Assembly (NCBI RefSeq): GCF_047948215.1 | Contig: NC_134460.1 | Coordinates: forward strand, 10,163,501 to 10,227,500 | Origin: Lycorma delicatula | Lineage: Eukaryota > Arthropoda > Insecta > Hemiptera > Fulgoridae | Length of the DNA: 64,000 bases | Direction: 5' to 3' | Shown: positions 23,347-34,449 of the stretch, in pieces | How the letters are laid out: each line of letters starts with the position of its first letter | Numbering within the stretch: the first letter of the stretch is position 1 | Translations under genes and position numbers: made by a program | Notes under the pieces: model-generated | Told to the model about the DNA's origin: nothing | What the model saw: the letters and a program-made list of their open reading frames with translations, nothing else | The model's database searches: none

Positions 23347-25890
23347 TATAACACTCAGATATATACTGAGCACTGAATTTTACTGCTTTGTAGAAATTTA
23401 AAAATTTTGGTTTTTTTCCGCCATGTGAATTTTACGTTATTACGGCAAGCAATATCAATCACCAAAAATGAACGATATTGGATGTAAAATTAGTTTTCAA
23501 CCATTTTTCGTAGTTCTCAGCATACACATTATTCTTGTATTTTCTTCGCTTCTGGTCTAATTTAAAAGTCAAAAGTACATTCGGAATTAAACCTGCTGTC
23601 GTGGATCAATATCAGACTTGATCCTTTGGATACAGAGTTTTTGTAGCCATTGATAGAATTCATTAGACAACCAGAAGTTTTTACGTGTGTCGACGATTGT
23701 AGATTCTTTTGAAAAAAAAAACATATTGGCCTTCCTTTCCGTCCATAAATTTTAATTTACTTTAAACAATTTTGTCCTTTGAAACGTATATCAGTTTTTC
23801 TAACAAAATGTTTCTATTATTTTCAGTTTTCATCAGTGATAAAACTCGTACTTCTCTTATTTTTCCGTTAAACTTCGTACTTCCAATTTATCTATTGATA
23901 TGTAAGTTTTTTTTTTTAACCACTAAAAGAACGTCTTTTCGACAATGTTTTTTTGCCGTATATAAAAATAAAATACAATATTTCTTAACGCAAAACTTTG
24001 AGAATTATCGGTGTTAACTTTCTTCTTCATTTTTTGAGATTTGATTGAGATTGGGATTTTCCGTCCCAATCTAATTTTTTGTAGTTTATTTAATTCTACT
24101 GTATCGTTACACACTATATGGGCAGACATGCTACAGAGATTAGCAAAGAAAGATTGAATTTCTGAACGTATCATTTCTGCATAATCTTCAGTTATTTTGC
24201 AGTAAACGGCATTATTATTCATTTGCTTTGATTTTTGTAAAGCCATCCCTCGTTCTAATTTTCAAATAGAGCTTGCGTATATAAGCGTAAAACAAGAAGA
24301 TAGTATAAAAAAGGATTTTGATGATGAAATTTTTGAAGCGCGGCTTCAAACATCCTAGGTAAAACGATTCCCCATGTATATATATATATGTTTACGCTCT
24401 CTAAAATTTGATTAGTAATAATTTTACTTATTTTTAACGTGATTTTTAATTCTTTTATCATAATTAACGAAAAAGATTTACAGTAATTTATTTTATAAGA
24501 TATTTTCTGTTAGCCAGTTGCACGTAAGAAAAAATACTGTAACCATCAAATCCAAATACGGTTCATTTACGATCAGTTATGATTTTTTTAAATCCTATTG
24601 CTATACAAAAAGAAAATTAAAATTGTTTTTAAGCAGGACATCATTTAAACAGGATGCAATAACGTTATACTGTAATGATTCTAGTTCAGACTTATAGGCC
24701 AGAGAAACATTTTAAAGAGTTCTTACCGTTTACCTTTTTCGTTTTTTTTTTTTTGTGTGGTGAAAATATTTCCATCTTTTTCTATATTTTAAAACTTTTG
24801 AAGTCTTTGAAATTTTCCTTAGATGAGTTGGAATGTGTTGTACATCCTAATGTGTTGTTATAGTCAAAATAGTATTCTCAACAATTTAGTTACTTGTATC
24901 TCCTCCTCACCTTTTTATAAACTTCTGGGGATTCAGTAGTTACGCTTTGTTAACCTCAAACTCATTAAGCCTTTTCTTAGTCGTTACTGTGTATTAACCT
25001 ACTAATTTCTTTAACCTAAACGAAAATAAAACTGTTTTTAATGTTTAAAAAAAACGTTAGAACAACTCTTTTTTTTCTGAAATGCTTCTTTACCTACTTC
25101 AGTTTAGAGAATAATTTCCTTAAGTTTTTTATTTTTTTATTTTAAAATACTATCTTACGAATTATCCTACCATGAAATGAATATAAATTAGTTTTTTTAA
25201 CGAGAAGTTGTATTCCTTTCTACGAATTAAAAAAGGATATGAACTATATTACTCGTAAATCCTACAGTGTGTATTCAAATATTTCGCAAAATTTTCTTTC
25301 AGCCTTTAGTCCTTCTATTTCTTTCTTGAAAGTACATATAATTTTTGCTTTTACAAAAAACAATTTTGAATTTACAGATTTTAATTTTAATTAGGCAATC
25401 TTTACAAATACATACATTTTTTCATACTTATTTATTTGTTCAGTAGGTTTGTAGCCATTTACAAAGATCAATTTCTTTCTTTAATAATAAAATTGAGGTT
25501 GCAGAACTGGGTTTTGTTCATAATCCTTGCTGTGATTCCTTCTACTTACTTTATTTTAAATATAAAATGTATGCTGTATTATAATGTTCTTATATAAATA
25601 TACTATATATTTATTTTTAATTTTATTGGGATGAGGCAGTAAATTCTTTTCAAAAAAAAAAAATAGAGTTTTGATTTAAACTATATATTCTAGGATTTTA
25701 CATGCTTTTCTTTAGTTCACTTTCGTTCCACGGCTAACGGTTAACAGATAGAACATATCCGCTGTAGGTTTTTGGGATGAACATCGATGTAGTCAATCAA
25801 CCAACGTAACGCTTCCAACACCCTTGTACGAGATATCGAAAACTTCCGTAAATTTTTGAACATCGTACCAATAAGAAAAGTTTAAACATA
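23347..25890. other. AT-rich stretch, no supported gene
   Basis: Minus-strand pieces near 23700-23580 (KNFWLSNEFYQWLQKLC) and 24246-24030 look slightly protein-like and could be a very old LINE or gene fragment. I cannot assign them. Confidence 0.4.
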
Positions 25891-25891
25891 C

Positions 25892-26272
25892 TTTTAAACA
25901 GATCTAAAAAGTGGATTATCCAGTAAACATAGATAAAAGATAATTTTGTTTTCAACAAAACAATATGTATAAAATTGTCTATTTTTGCAAGACCACAATA
26001 AAAAGCTTTCATATTCAATATCTACATAAATTCTTTAAATATACATAAGTTTTGGTGTAAAATGGAAATGATAGCTTCAGTATACAATATCTAGTAAATC
26101 TCCTTGAATGAACTAAAGTTACGGCGCAAAATAGAACTGAGGTCGCCCCCGTGCTTTTCATTGTGGTCTTGCGAAAATAGACAATTTTATACATATTGTT
26201 TTGTTGAAAATAAAATTATCTTCTATTTATTTTTTCCTGGGTAATCTATTTTTTTTTTAGATTTGTTTAAAA
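25892..26272. repeat. Large foldback: about 115-bp inverted arms, 147-bp loop
   Basis: The arm 25892-26005 is the near-perfect reverse complement of 26153-26272. A shared run spans TAAAATTGTCTATTTT and the flanking CAACAAAACAATATGTA. Differences are scattered single bases and a short A/T expansion near the outer end. The loop (26006-26152) is not self-complementary. Could be a foldback-type transposon, a MITE, or an inverted duplication. A transcript would form a long hairpin. Confidence 0.8.
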
Positions 26273-27148
26273 TCATGTTTTAAATTTTTTTATTGTTGCG
26301 GCACACTCGAAGTATTTATCTACAAGAAATATTAGTTCAATTTACTTTCTATGAAATTAATGATGTCATGTACAAACCCAGTCTCTGTGACGAACAGAAC
26401 AAAATTGTCACTTGCAGAATTGAACATCGTATATCGTGTAACTGATCTGCTATCTGTTATAGTAAATTTGGTTCAACGTAAAAGACAGACAAAAAACCAT
26501 TTTACTCTTAATTTACCTTTTGAATCTGAGATGGGATGATAATTATTGTATGAGATATTGTATGATTTTTCATTTTCAGGATGTTCATGTTAAGATGTCT
26601 GGAACCATAATCATGAAAATAAACAAAGAAAAGAGTTTTTATGTAATACATGTGAAAAGTACAATATTTTTTGTTAATTTAATTTTAATAAAATTAGTGA
26701 ATCTATTTTAAGCAGTTAATTTAAAAAAGATAATTTTATTAAGAAAAATTGTTTTTTTTAATAATAAAAAATTATCTTGTTTCTTTGTTTGACATTGTTC
26801 TCATTAAATCAAATAATAATTATAAAAAGTAAAGGCGTGGGAACCAGGACAGGAATTTTTTACCCCTTTGTTGTTAATATGTAAAGTACCCCCCTTTTAA
26901 TCCAATTATAATTTAATTCACTATTTTATAATTATGTCGAAGTTATTGATAAAGTAATATGGCTAGTTTTAACGATAAGAACAGCTTGGTTCTATTTACT
27001 GCTTAATATAAATTCATTGGTTTAATTAAAGAGATCTGCACTACTTGTATAATGAAACTATAGATTGGAGTAGTTGCTTAGGCACACAAAAAAGGGAAAA
27101 GTGTAGTGTTATCAATGATTCACATAGTTTGTTAAATTTGAATTTTCC
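26273..27148. other. AT-rich stretch, no supported feature
   Basis: Short AT-rich frames only. Confidence 0.5.
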
Positions 27149-27158
27149 ATTATTTCTT

Positions 27159-27811
27159 GTAGTAGAAATAACAAAGATGGACCACTGAATGTGAAAATAG
27201 GAGGAGAAAAGATTATGGAGGTAGAAGAATTTGGTTATTTGGGAAGTAGAATTACTAAAGATGGACGAAGCAGGAGCGATATAAAATGCCGAATAGCACA
27301 ACCTAACCGAGCCTTCAGTAAGAAATATAATTTGTTTACATCAAAAATTAATTTAAATGTCAGGAAAACATTTTTGAAAGTGTATGTTTGGAGTGTCGCT
27401 TTATACGGAAGTGAAACTTGGACGATCGGAATATCTGAGAAGAAAAGATTAGAAGCTTTTGAAATGCGGTGCTATAGGAGAATGTTAAAAATCAGACGGG
27501 TGGATAAAGTGACAAATGAAGAGGTATTGCGGCAAATAGATGAAGAAAGAAGCATTAGGAAAAATATAGTTAAAAGAAGAGACAGACTTATAGGCCACAT
27601 ACTAAGACATCCTGGAATAGTCGCTTTAATATTGGAAGGACAGGTAGAAGGGAAAAATTGTGTAGGCAGGCCACGTTTGGAATATGTAAAACAAATTGTT
27701 AGGGATGTAGGATGTAGAGGGTATACTGAAATGAAACGACTAGCACTAGATAGGGAATCTTGGAGAGCTGCATCAAACCAGTCAAATAACTGAAGACAAA
27801 AAAAAAAAAAA
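27159..27811 (+). mobile_element. RTE-type LINE, copy D, 5'-truncated, with TSD
   Basis: Flanked by ATTATTTCTT at 27149-27158 and 27812-27821. It starts at a point equivalent to about 57161 in copy H and runs to the tail. An uninterrupted frame of 200 codons (27191-27793) encodes the C-terminal region after the RT: EVEEFGYLGSRITKDGRSR, GSETWTIG, EGQVEGKNCVGRPRLEYV and the final RESWRAASNQSNN. The 3' inverted repeat is damaged (CAGTCA-AA-TAACTG). No RT or EN domain, so it is a dead copy despite the open frame. Confidence 0.9.
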
Positions 27812-27821
27812 ATTATTTCTT

Positions 27822-28505
27822 CACATTTTTTCTGTCCATTAACTTCATCTATTTCCTTTTTATTGCCAATAAGTGATTGATGAAATATTTATTTTAAATT
27901 ATATTTTCAGGATTCATTGCATCATTTATTTACGTTGTTATTATCCCATAATAAATGCTCATGAAGGAGATATAAAAAGCTACTCTCATCAAACCTTCTG
28001 CAATATTATGAAATTTATATTTATTTTAATATCTCTGTAGTAACACACCAATATTGTACAGATGAATGTTAATACATATATTTCATTCTGTTAGCGAGTT
28101 AACTGCAGTAATAGTCATTTTAATAATTGATTTTTCTGTCAGATAAATGTAATTTAATGTTGATGCATGCAGCATTATACTATTTTAATTTAGTTCAAGG
28201 CAATATAATAACATTTTGAATAAAATTTTATGTAATATAATTTCTATTGTCTTATTGTCTGAACAACCATACTATTTCATATTTACAAGTACTGTCTTCA
28301 TTGTGATATAGATAATAACCATACATCTGTATAATTTAAAAAAAAAAAAAATTAATTCAATATCTTTATTACTTTGTCATGTAAAAGCAGAAAAATTGAT
28401 GAAACGTTAAGATAATTACACATATGATGAGGAGAAAAACACATTTGAAGAAAGGAAATTCTATATATATATATATATAAAATTTTTTTTTCCCTAAAAT
28501 TTACA
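27822..28505. other. AT-rich stretch with short (TA)n run
   Basis: A (TA)n run lies at about 28463-28478. No gene seen. Confidence 0.5.
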
Positions 28506-28521
28506 TTGCAATCTGTTCAAC

Positions 28522-29147
28522 CTCCTCTATGAATCATGAGACCTTGCCGTTGGTGAGGGGGCTTGAGTGCTCAGGGATACAGAGTAGCTGGACCGAAGGT
28601 GCAACCATATCGGAGAGGTATCTGTTGAGAACCAGACTAAGGAATGATTCCTGAAAGAGGGCAGCAGCTCTTTCAGAAGTTGTTAGGGGCGTGAGTCAGA
28701 ATGACTTAAACGGCCATATCAACATCACTCAGTCCTCTGAGTACTGCGCAGCTGAAAGCAATGGAAAACTACAGCTTTTTTTTCCAAGAAAATGTGGCTC
28801 TCTGCATTTTCATATAGCAATGATGGAGGCGCCTTTGTTGGTAAAATATTCCGGAGGTAAACTAGTCCCCCGTTCGGATCTCCGGGTGGGGACTACTAAG
28901 GAAGGGGTCACCAGAAAATTAAAAAATAACATTCTACGAGTCGGAGCGTGGAATGTTAGAAGTTTAAAAAAGGTTGGTAGGCTAGAAAATTTAAAAAGGG
29001 AAATGGATAGGATAAATGTGGGATATGTAAAACAAATTGTTAGGGATGTAGGATGTAGAGGGTATACTGAAATGAAACGACTAGCACTAGATAGGGAATC
29101 TTGGAGAGCTGCATCAAACCAGTCAAATGACTGAAGACAAAAAAAAA
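28522..29147 (+). mobile_element. Internally deleted RTE element (5' end joined to 3' end), with TSD
   Basis: AATCTGTTCAAC at 28510-28521 recurs at 29148-29159. Between lie about 500 bases found in no other copy here, followed by the terminal 125 bases shared with copies A, C, D, F, G and H. The first part includes a GC-richer leader and the start of an endonuclease, RVGAWNVRSLKK (28934-28972), whose W-N pair matches the first conserved motif of APE-type endonucleases. At about 29020-29023 it joins the 3' block beginning YVKQIVRDVGCRGY. An open frame crosses the join (28691-29134). Because it has what looks like the true 5' end, it is a deletion derivative, not a truncation. Confidence 0.85.
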
Positions 29148-29171
29148 AATCTGTTCAACTTGAGAGCAATA

Positions 29172-29335
29172 AGCTACCAATGAGATGAAAATGACATGTA
29201 AATGAGGTATAGTCTTATACAGACATAGGCTAACCATTCATTAGACATGTGATTAACTGAACCCCAACCAAAGTACACTGGTATCCAATGTCTAGTATTC
29301 AAATCCGTATAAAATCAACTAACTTTTACTAGGAT
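29172..29335 (-). mobile_element. Diverged fragment of the long SINE family
   Basis: Aligns with the middle of the SINE at 29390-29685 and the fragment at 20912-21096: CCATTCATTAGACATGTG, AACTGAACCCCAACCA and GTATTCAAATCCGTATAAAA occur in order. The tRNA-like head and the CCGGAGG tail are not visible. Confidence 0.65.
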
Positions 29336-29389
29336 ATATCATTATCATCATCATGTGTGTTATCCCTGTTGGCAGGACCCTGGCACCAC

Positions 29390-29685
29390 ACTCATTTTTT
29401 TTGTTTAGCCTCCGGAACCACCGTAACGTATTACTTCAGAGGATGAATGAGGATGATGTGTATGAGTGTGAATGAAGTTGTAGTCTTGTACAGTCTCAGG
29501 TTGACCATTCCTGAGATGTGTGGTTAATTGAAACCCAACCAACAAAGAACACCGATATCCACGATCTAGAATTCAAATCTATATAATAGTACCTACCTTT
29601 ATTAGGATTTGAACCTTAAAACTCTCGACTTTGAAATCAGGTGATTTGCAATGACAAGTTAACCACTAGACTAGCCCGGTGAACT
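29390..29685 (-). mobile_element. tRNA-derived SINE, long family, with TSD
   Basis: Flanked by ACCCTGGCACCAC at 29377-29389 and 29686-29698, an exact 13-bp TSD. Length 296 bp, the same as the copy at 14023-14318. Minus strand: head with an A-box-like TGGTTAACTTG region and a B-box-like GGTTCAAATCC, a body shared with the other long copies, and a tail ending CCGGAGGCTAAAC plus A run. More diverged than the 14-kb copy in the head. Confidence 0.85.
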
Positions 29686-29698
29686 ACCCTGGCACCAC

Positions 29699-30289
29699 TG
29701 TTGTCTCCATCAGTTTGTATCCCCATGCTTTTATTTTCATTTCATCATATCCTTTACTACACTTTATATCATTTATTAACTTCAGTCTCTTCCTTCCTCT
29801 TTTTTTTTTCACCTTCAACAGAGCCTTTAAGAATTGTGTTTATTATTCATTTCCCTAATTAGTGATTCATTGTACTTGATTGTTAGTCAGATGCTAGTAA
29901 TGGCACGAATTTTGTTTTATCGACTGTAATAAGATTACGTTAAACAAAACCAGACTAACATTGAATAAAAAATTGTTTTTTGAAATTAGAATTTAAAATT
30001 TACCAATAATACCACATGCAACAATATTATGACATATAATCTGTTCTACTCAAATTAAATTCTGTTTGTACTCTTGGAAATTCTTCAGAATATTTTGAAT
30101 GATAAAGTTGCAACTTTTTTGAAGCTTTTTTTAGATCTTCCAACTAAAAAAAAATCCTTTAAAAAAATTATTTTTTCAAGACATTACTATTTTACAAGTT
30201 ATCCTCTGAACTTCATCATTCTTATATCAGCAATACCTTCCAGTATTGTTTAACTTTTGTAGTATTTGGGGAACAGTTTTTAATTGTTG
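29699..30289. other. AT-rich stretch, no supported feature
   Basis: No coding signal. The sequence just beside the SINE is the continuation of its target. Confidence 0.45.
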
Positions 30290-30890
30290 ATGTCATCCAT
30301 ACTGTATATTCTTTCTTAATGTAGGATCCATCTCTGCAAGATGTTCTAAGAATCGCTTCTTCTTCCACTTCTCTCTAGTTAATGTTTCTTTTAGATGAAA
30401 GTTCTTTATTTTTCATGGTCGTGAGCGTCTTCCTTCATTTTGTTTTACATTCTTAAAACTTCTGTAAGCATCCCAATCCTTCATCCTATTTTTACTTCTG
30501 CTTTTCGCTTCATCATGCTTCGCTGATGATAATTTCTACATTGATATGCCCATCCAAGATGTTTTTCATTTCTTTATCACCTTCATCAAATTCTATTATT
30601 TATTTGTTGTTCTCAATACTTCCTTATTTACTTTTTTGTCGGTCCATTTCACTTTTTCCATTCTTTTCATAATCAAACTTTCAAAATTATTCAGGAATAT
30701 CTTTTCCTTTTCTCTGATTGTACATGATTCGGATTCATATAACACATTCCATACAAAGCATTTATCAAATCTCTTCCTTAGTTCAGTTGGATCCTTCTCA
30801 TTGTCAGCAATCCTTTTACCTTTTGCAAAAGCCCTTTTTTCTGTATATATCCTTCTTACTCCTCTATACATGGTTCCAAAGTGATTTGAT
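30290..30890 (-). pseudogene. Old LINE RT C-terminal fragment
   Basis: Minus-strand frame 30871-30596 gives KRFDKCFVWNVLYESESCTI and MKRMEKVKWTDKKVNKEVL. This follows the pattern (K..VWSV.LYG.ETWT...RR.E+.+W.DK..NE.VL) seen after the RT in several non-LTR families, with the G-x-E-T-W core decayed to ESESCT. The further minus-strand part to 30290 contains KDWDAYRSFKNVKQNE and KWKKKRFLEHLAEMDPTL, which I cannot assign and may be unrelated. Confidence 0.55.
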
Positions 30891-31045
30891 CTTACTAATA
30901 CCAGATCAACAAAATTCTGCTGCCCAAATGATATCGTTCTTGCTTAGAGAGACAGAAAGTGTCCCAGTCTGTGAGAATTGTCCATTCTCACAGAGGATTT
31001 GGCCACTTTGAGTTCTTACTTTAAGAAGTGGTGACTTAAATCCAG

Positions 31046-32052
31046 TGTCAATAAATCTGAACTTTATGCATTTCACCTAAATGACAATCTAACATGGAGC
31101 TCCAAGTGCAATTTTACAGCAATAATCTTCATCATAACAAGTACCCCAAATATCTTGATTGCACTTCTTCATTCAGGAAAAATCTTGAAAATACTGGTAC
31201 TAAGGAAAAAATACATAATAATATTATCCAGAAACTGTGTGGTATGACATGGGATGCTTCAGTGGACACCATGTGTACATATTCCATCGTGGTGGTTTTT
31301 CTCAACTGCTGAGTAATGTACTCAACTTTGGCTAAAAAGCTGCCATACCAACTTGATTGATGTTCAGCTGAACGACACCGTGCATTTAATAACTGGAACA
31401 ATTAGACCAACACCTACTTATTGGCTCACTGTGCTGAGTAACTTCTATCCATCTGCAATCAGAAGAACTGGGCTGTGCTTAGAGAGTACTGCAAGCTATG
31501 ATAAAACTTGGAACTATTCATAAATGATGACATACCTACCTTGCAAAGGAATAGATTCGGTTCCAGGGATCCACCGCTATGGAAAGCTGAGTGACTGGCT
31601 ATCAGTAATGTCAAAATGAGAGACCTGTAAGATTGAAATTCCTGAGGAAAGGGGATGGTTCGAGGGGGTGTAACCACAACACCGCTGGCACAGAGCTCGA
31701 AAGGAAGTTGTAAATCTAATTAAACAGAATTTGCTCTAGGCATGGCCGATGTACAGACTCGCTCCTCAAGTGGGGCATTGCAGAGTATCCGGGATGCGAT
31801 TGTGGAGCTCCAAACCAGACACATAGGAATATTAACAGGGAATGCACTCTCAGGTCTTTCCAAAGAAGTTGGAGCGACTTTATGAGAGCTGACGCTACAG
31901 TGCAAGCATGTATTGGAAGCTTAGATACTGATATTTTTTTACCTTTTACTTGTAACTTATCTTGTTGTATTCTTGTTTTTTTCATATCTTATCTATAGAT
32001 GTTTCTTTATAATCAATCACACTGCATATATGCCATATGAATAAATAAATAA
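31046..32052 (+). pseudogene. Jockey-superfamily LINE, decayed 3' half
   Basis: Plus strand pieces in order: NNIIQKLCGMTWDAS (near 31215-31260), LWLKSCHTNLIDVQLNDTVH (near 31330-31390), TGTIRPTPTYWLTVLSNFYP, NRFGSRDPPLWKAE-like (near 31550-31590), and at 31735-31935 a terminal region GRCTDSLLKWGIAEYPGCDC and HRNINRECTLRSF. The last is the cysteine-rich C-terminus of these ORF2 proteins (C-D-C-G-A ... C); the usual histidine of the I-x-H motif is replaced. It ends with (AATA)n at about 32038-32052. Several stops and frameshifts. Confidence 0.65.
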
Positions 32053-32698
32053 ACATCCATATAAATGTATAATTAATATAATGAATGGCATAAAAGTAGG
32101 AATTGTTTTTAAACCTTTTTTGAAAGAGTTCCCATGAGTCTAAACTTTACTGCAACAAAGCCAAGTAGAATTTAATGACCCCCAAGGGGTCCTCTTTTTC
32201 AAATATCAGCACAATATAAAATAAAAACACCCTTGACACCCTATTTACTAAATGAAACTTTGTTCAATTTTCTTGCAAATCTAATTTTTACATGCTTTCT
32301 TTATCGTTATTGTTAACCTACAACTATAATTTATTGTTTTTTTCTATGTAATTTTTACAAAAAATATAATATAATTGTATTAAATTTAATTTTTTTTTTT
32401 TTAATTTTTTAAATTTATTTTCACAATAATTATTGTTATTACTACAGTTTATATATACAGACTTTTTGCTTTCATTCAAAAAAATATTCTTTAATAATAT
32501 AATTTTTGAAAAACATTTTTTGTGCCTTTTTGTTCTGAATGGCATTAAATACAAAAGATTGTCAGGTATCTATCTACAATAGCAGAAATTCATTGAGTTG
32601 TATTACAACTGTATTAAGTTAAAGATATATGTAATTAAATAATCATTAATAAAAATTACAGTCATTCTCTGTAATAAACATGATGGATTTAATTATAT
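32053..32698. other. AT-rich stretch, no supported feature
   Basis: No gene; poly(T) and poly(A) tracts only. Confidence 0.5.
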
Positions 32699-34449
32699 TT
32701 TTTTTTTTTTTGTCTTCAGTCATTTGACTGGTTTGATGCAGCTCTCCAAGATTCCCTATCTAGTGCTAGTCGTTTCATTTCAGTATACCCTCTACATCCT
32801 ACATCCCCAACAATTTGTTTTACATACTCCAAACGTGGCCTGTCTACACAATTTTTCCCTTCTACCTGTCCTTCCAATATTAAAGAGACTATTCCAGGAT
32901 GTCTTAGTATGTGGCTTATAAGTCTGTCTCTTCTTTTAACTATATTTTTCCAAATGCTTCTTTCTTCATCTATTTGCCGCAATACCTCTTCATTTGTCAC
33001 TTTATCCACCCATCTGATTTTTAACATTCTCCTATAGCACCGCATTTCAAAAGCTTCTAATCTTTTCTTCTCAGATACTCCGATCGTCCAAGTTTCACTT
33101 CCATATAAAGCGACACTCCAAACATACACTTTCAAAAATCTTTTCCTGACATTTAAATTAATTTTTGATGTAAACAAATTATATTTCTTACTGAAGGCTC
33201 GTTTAGCTTGTGCTATTCGGCATTTTATATCGCTCCTGCTTCGTCCATCTTTAGTAATTTTACTTCCCAAATAACAAAATTCTTCTACCTCCATAATCTT
33301 TTCTCCTCCTATTTTCACATTCAGCGGTCCATTATTTATTATTTCTACAACATTTCATTACTTTTGTTTTGTTCTTGTTTATTTTCACGCGATAGTTCTT
33401 GCGTAGGACTTCATCTATGCCGTTAATTGTTTCTTCTAAATCCTTTTTACTCTCGGCTAGAATTACTATATCATCAGCAAATCGTAGCATCTTTATCTTT
33501 TCACCTTGTACTGTTACTCCGAATCTAAATTGTTCTTTAACATCATTAACCGCTAGTTCCATGTAAAGATTAAAAAGTAACGGAGATAGGGAACATCCTT
33601 GTCGGACTCCCTTTCTTATTACGGCTTCTTTCTTATGTTCTTCGATTGTTACTGTTGCTGTTTGGTTCCTGTACATGTTAGCAATTGTTCTTCTATCTCT
33701 GTATTTGAACCCTAATTTTTTTAAAACGCTGAACATTTTATTCCAGTCTACGTTATCGAAAGCCTTTTCTAGGTCTATAAACGCCAAGTATGTCGGTTTG
33801 TTTTTCTTTAATCTTCCTTCTACTATTAGTCTGAGGCCTAAAATTGCTTCCCTTGTCCCTATACTTTTCCTGAAACCAAATTGGTCTTCTCCTAACACTT
33901 CTTCCACTCTCCTCTCAATTCTTCTGTATAATATTCTAGTTAAGATTTTTGATGCATGACTAGTTAAACTAATTGTTCTGTATTCTTCTCATTTATCTGC
34001 CCCTGCTTTCTTTGGTATCATAACTATAACACTTTTTTTGAAGTCTGACGGAAATTCCCCATTTTCATAAATATTACACACCAGTTTGTATAATCTATCA
34101 ATCGCTTCCTCACCTGCACTGCGCAGTAATTCTACAGGTATTCCGTCTATTCCAGGAGCCTTTCTGCCATTTAAATCTTTTAATGCTCTCTTAAATTCAG
34201 ATCTCAGTATTGTTTCTCCCATTTCATCCTCTTCAACTTCCTCTTCTTCCTCTATAACACCATTTTCTAATTCATTTCCTCCGTATAACTCTTCAATATA
34301 TTCCACCCATCTATCGACTTTACCTTTCGTATTATATATTGGTGTACCATCTTTGTTTAACACATTATTAGATTTTAATTTATATACCCCAAAATTTTCC
34401 TTAACTTTCCTGTATGCTCCGTCTATTTTACCAATGTTCATTTCTCTTT
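32699..34449 (-). mobile_element. RTE-type LINE, copy F, 5'-truncated
   Basis: Minus strand; tail is the T run at 32699-32711. Homology to copy H runs up to about 34449, equivalent to the N-terminal linker of the RT (NIGKIDGAYRKVKENF). The 3' inverted repeat is intact. No convincing TSD. It is the least damaged RT copy: one base insertion near 33325 and one stop at 33986-33988 are the only frame breaks I find. Confidence 0.9.
32716..34441 (-). pseudogene. RTE reverse transcriptase, two lesions only (copy F)
   Basis: Frames 34441-33989, 33907-33332 (open upstream of its first ATG) and 33318-32716. The stop at 33986-33988 is a cysteine codon in copies C and H changed to TGA. The frameshift lies in the KCCRNNK/GPLNVK region near 33325. 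Visible: LNGRKAPGIDGIPVELLRS, FIDLEKAFDNVDW, VRQGCSLSPLLFNLYMEL, FADD at 33470-33481, and the C-terminal GSETWTIG block through RESWRAASNQSND. The endonuclease is missing by truncation. Confidence 0.88.

Noticed and set aside
30546..31011. Plus-strand frames of about 100 codons
   Set aside because: Antisense to the LINE fragment at 30596-30871.
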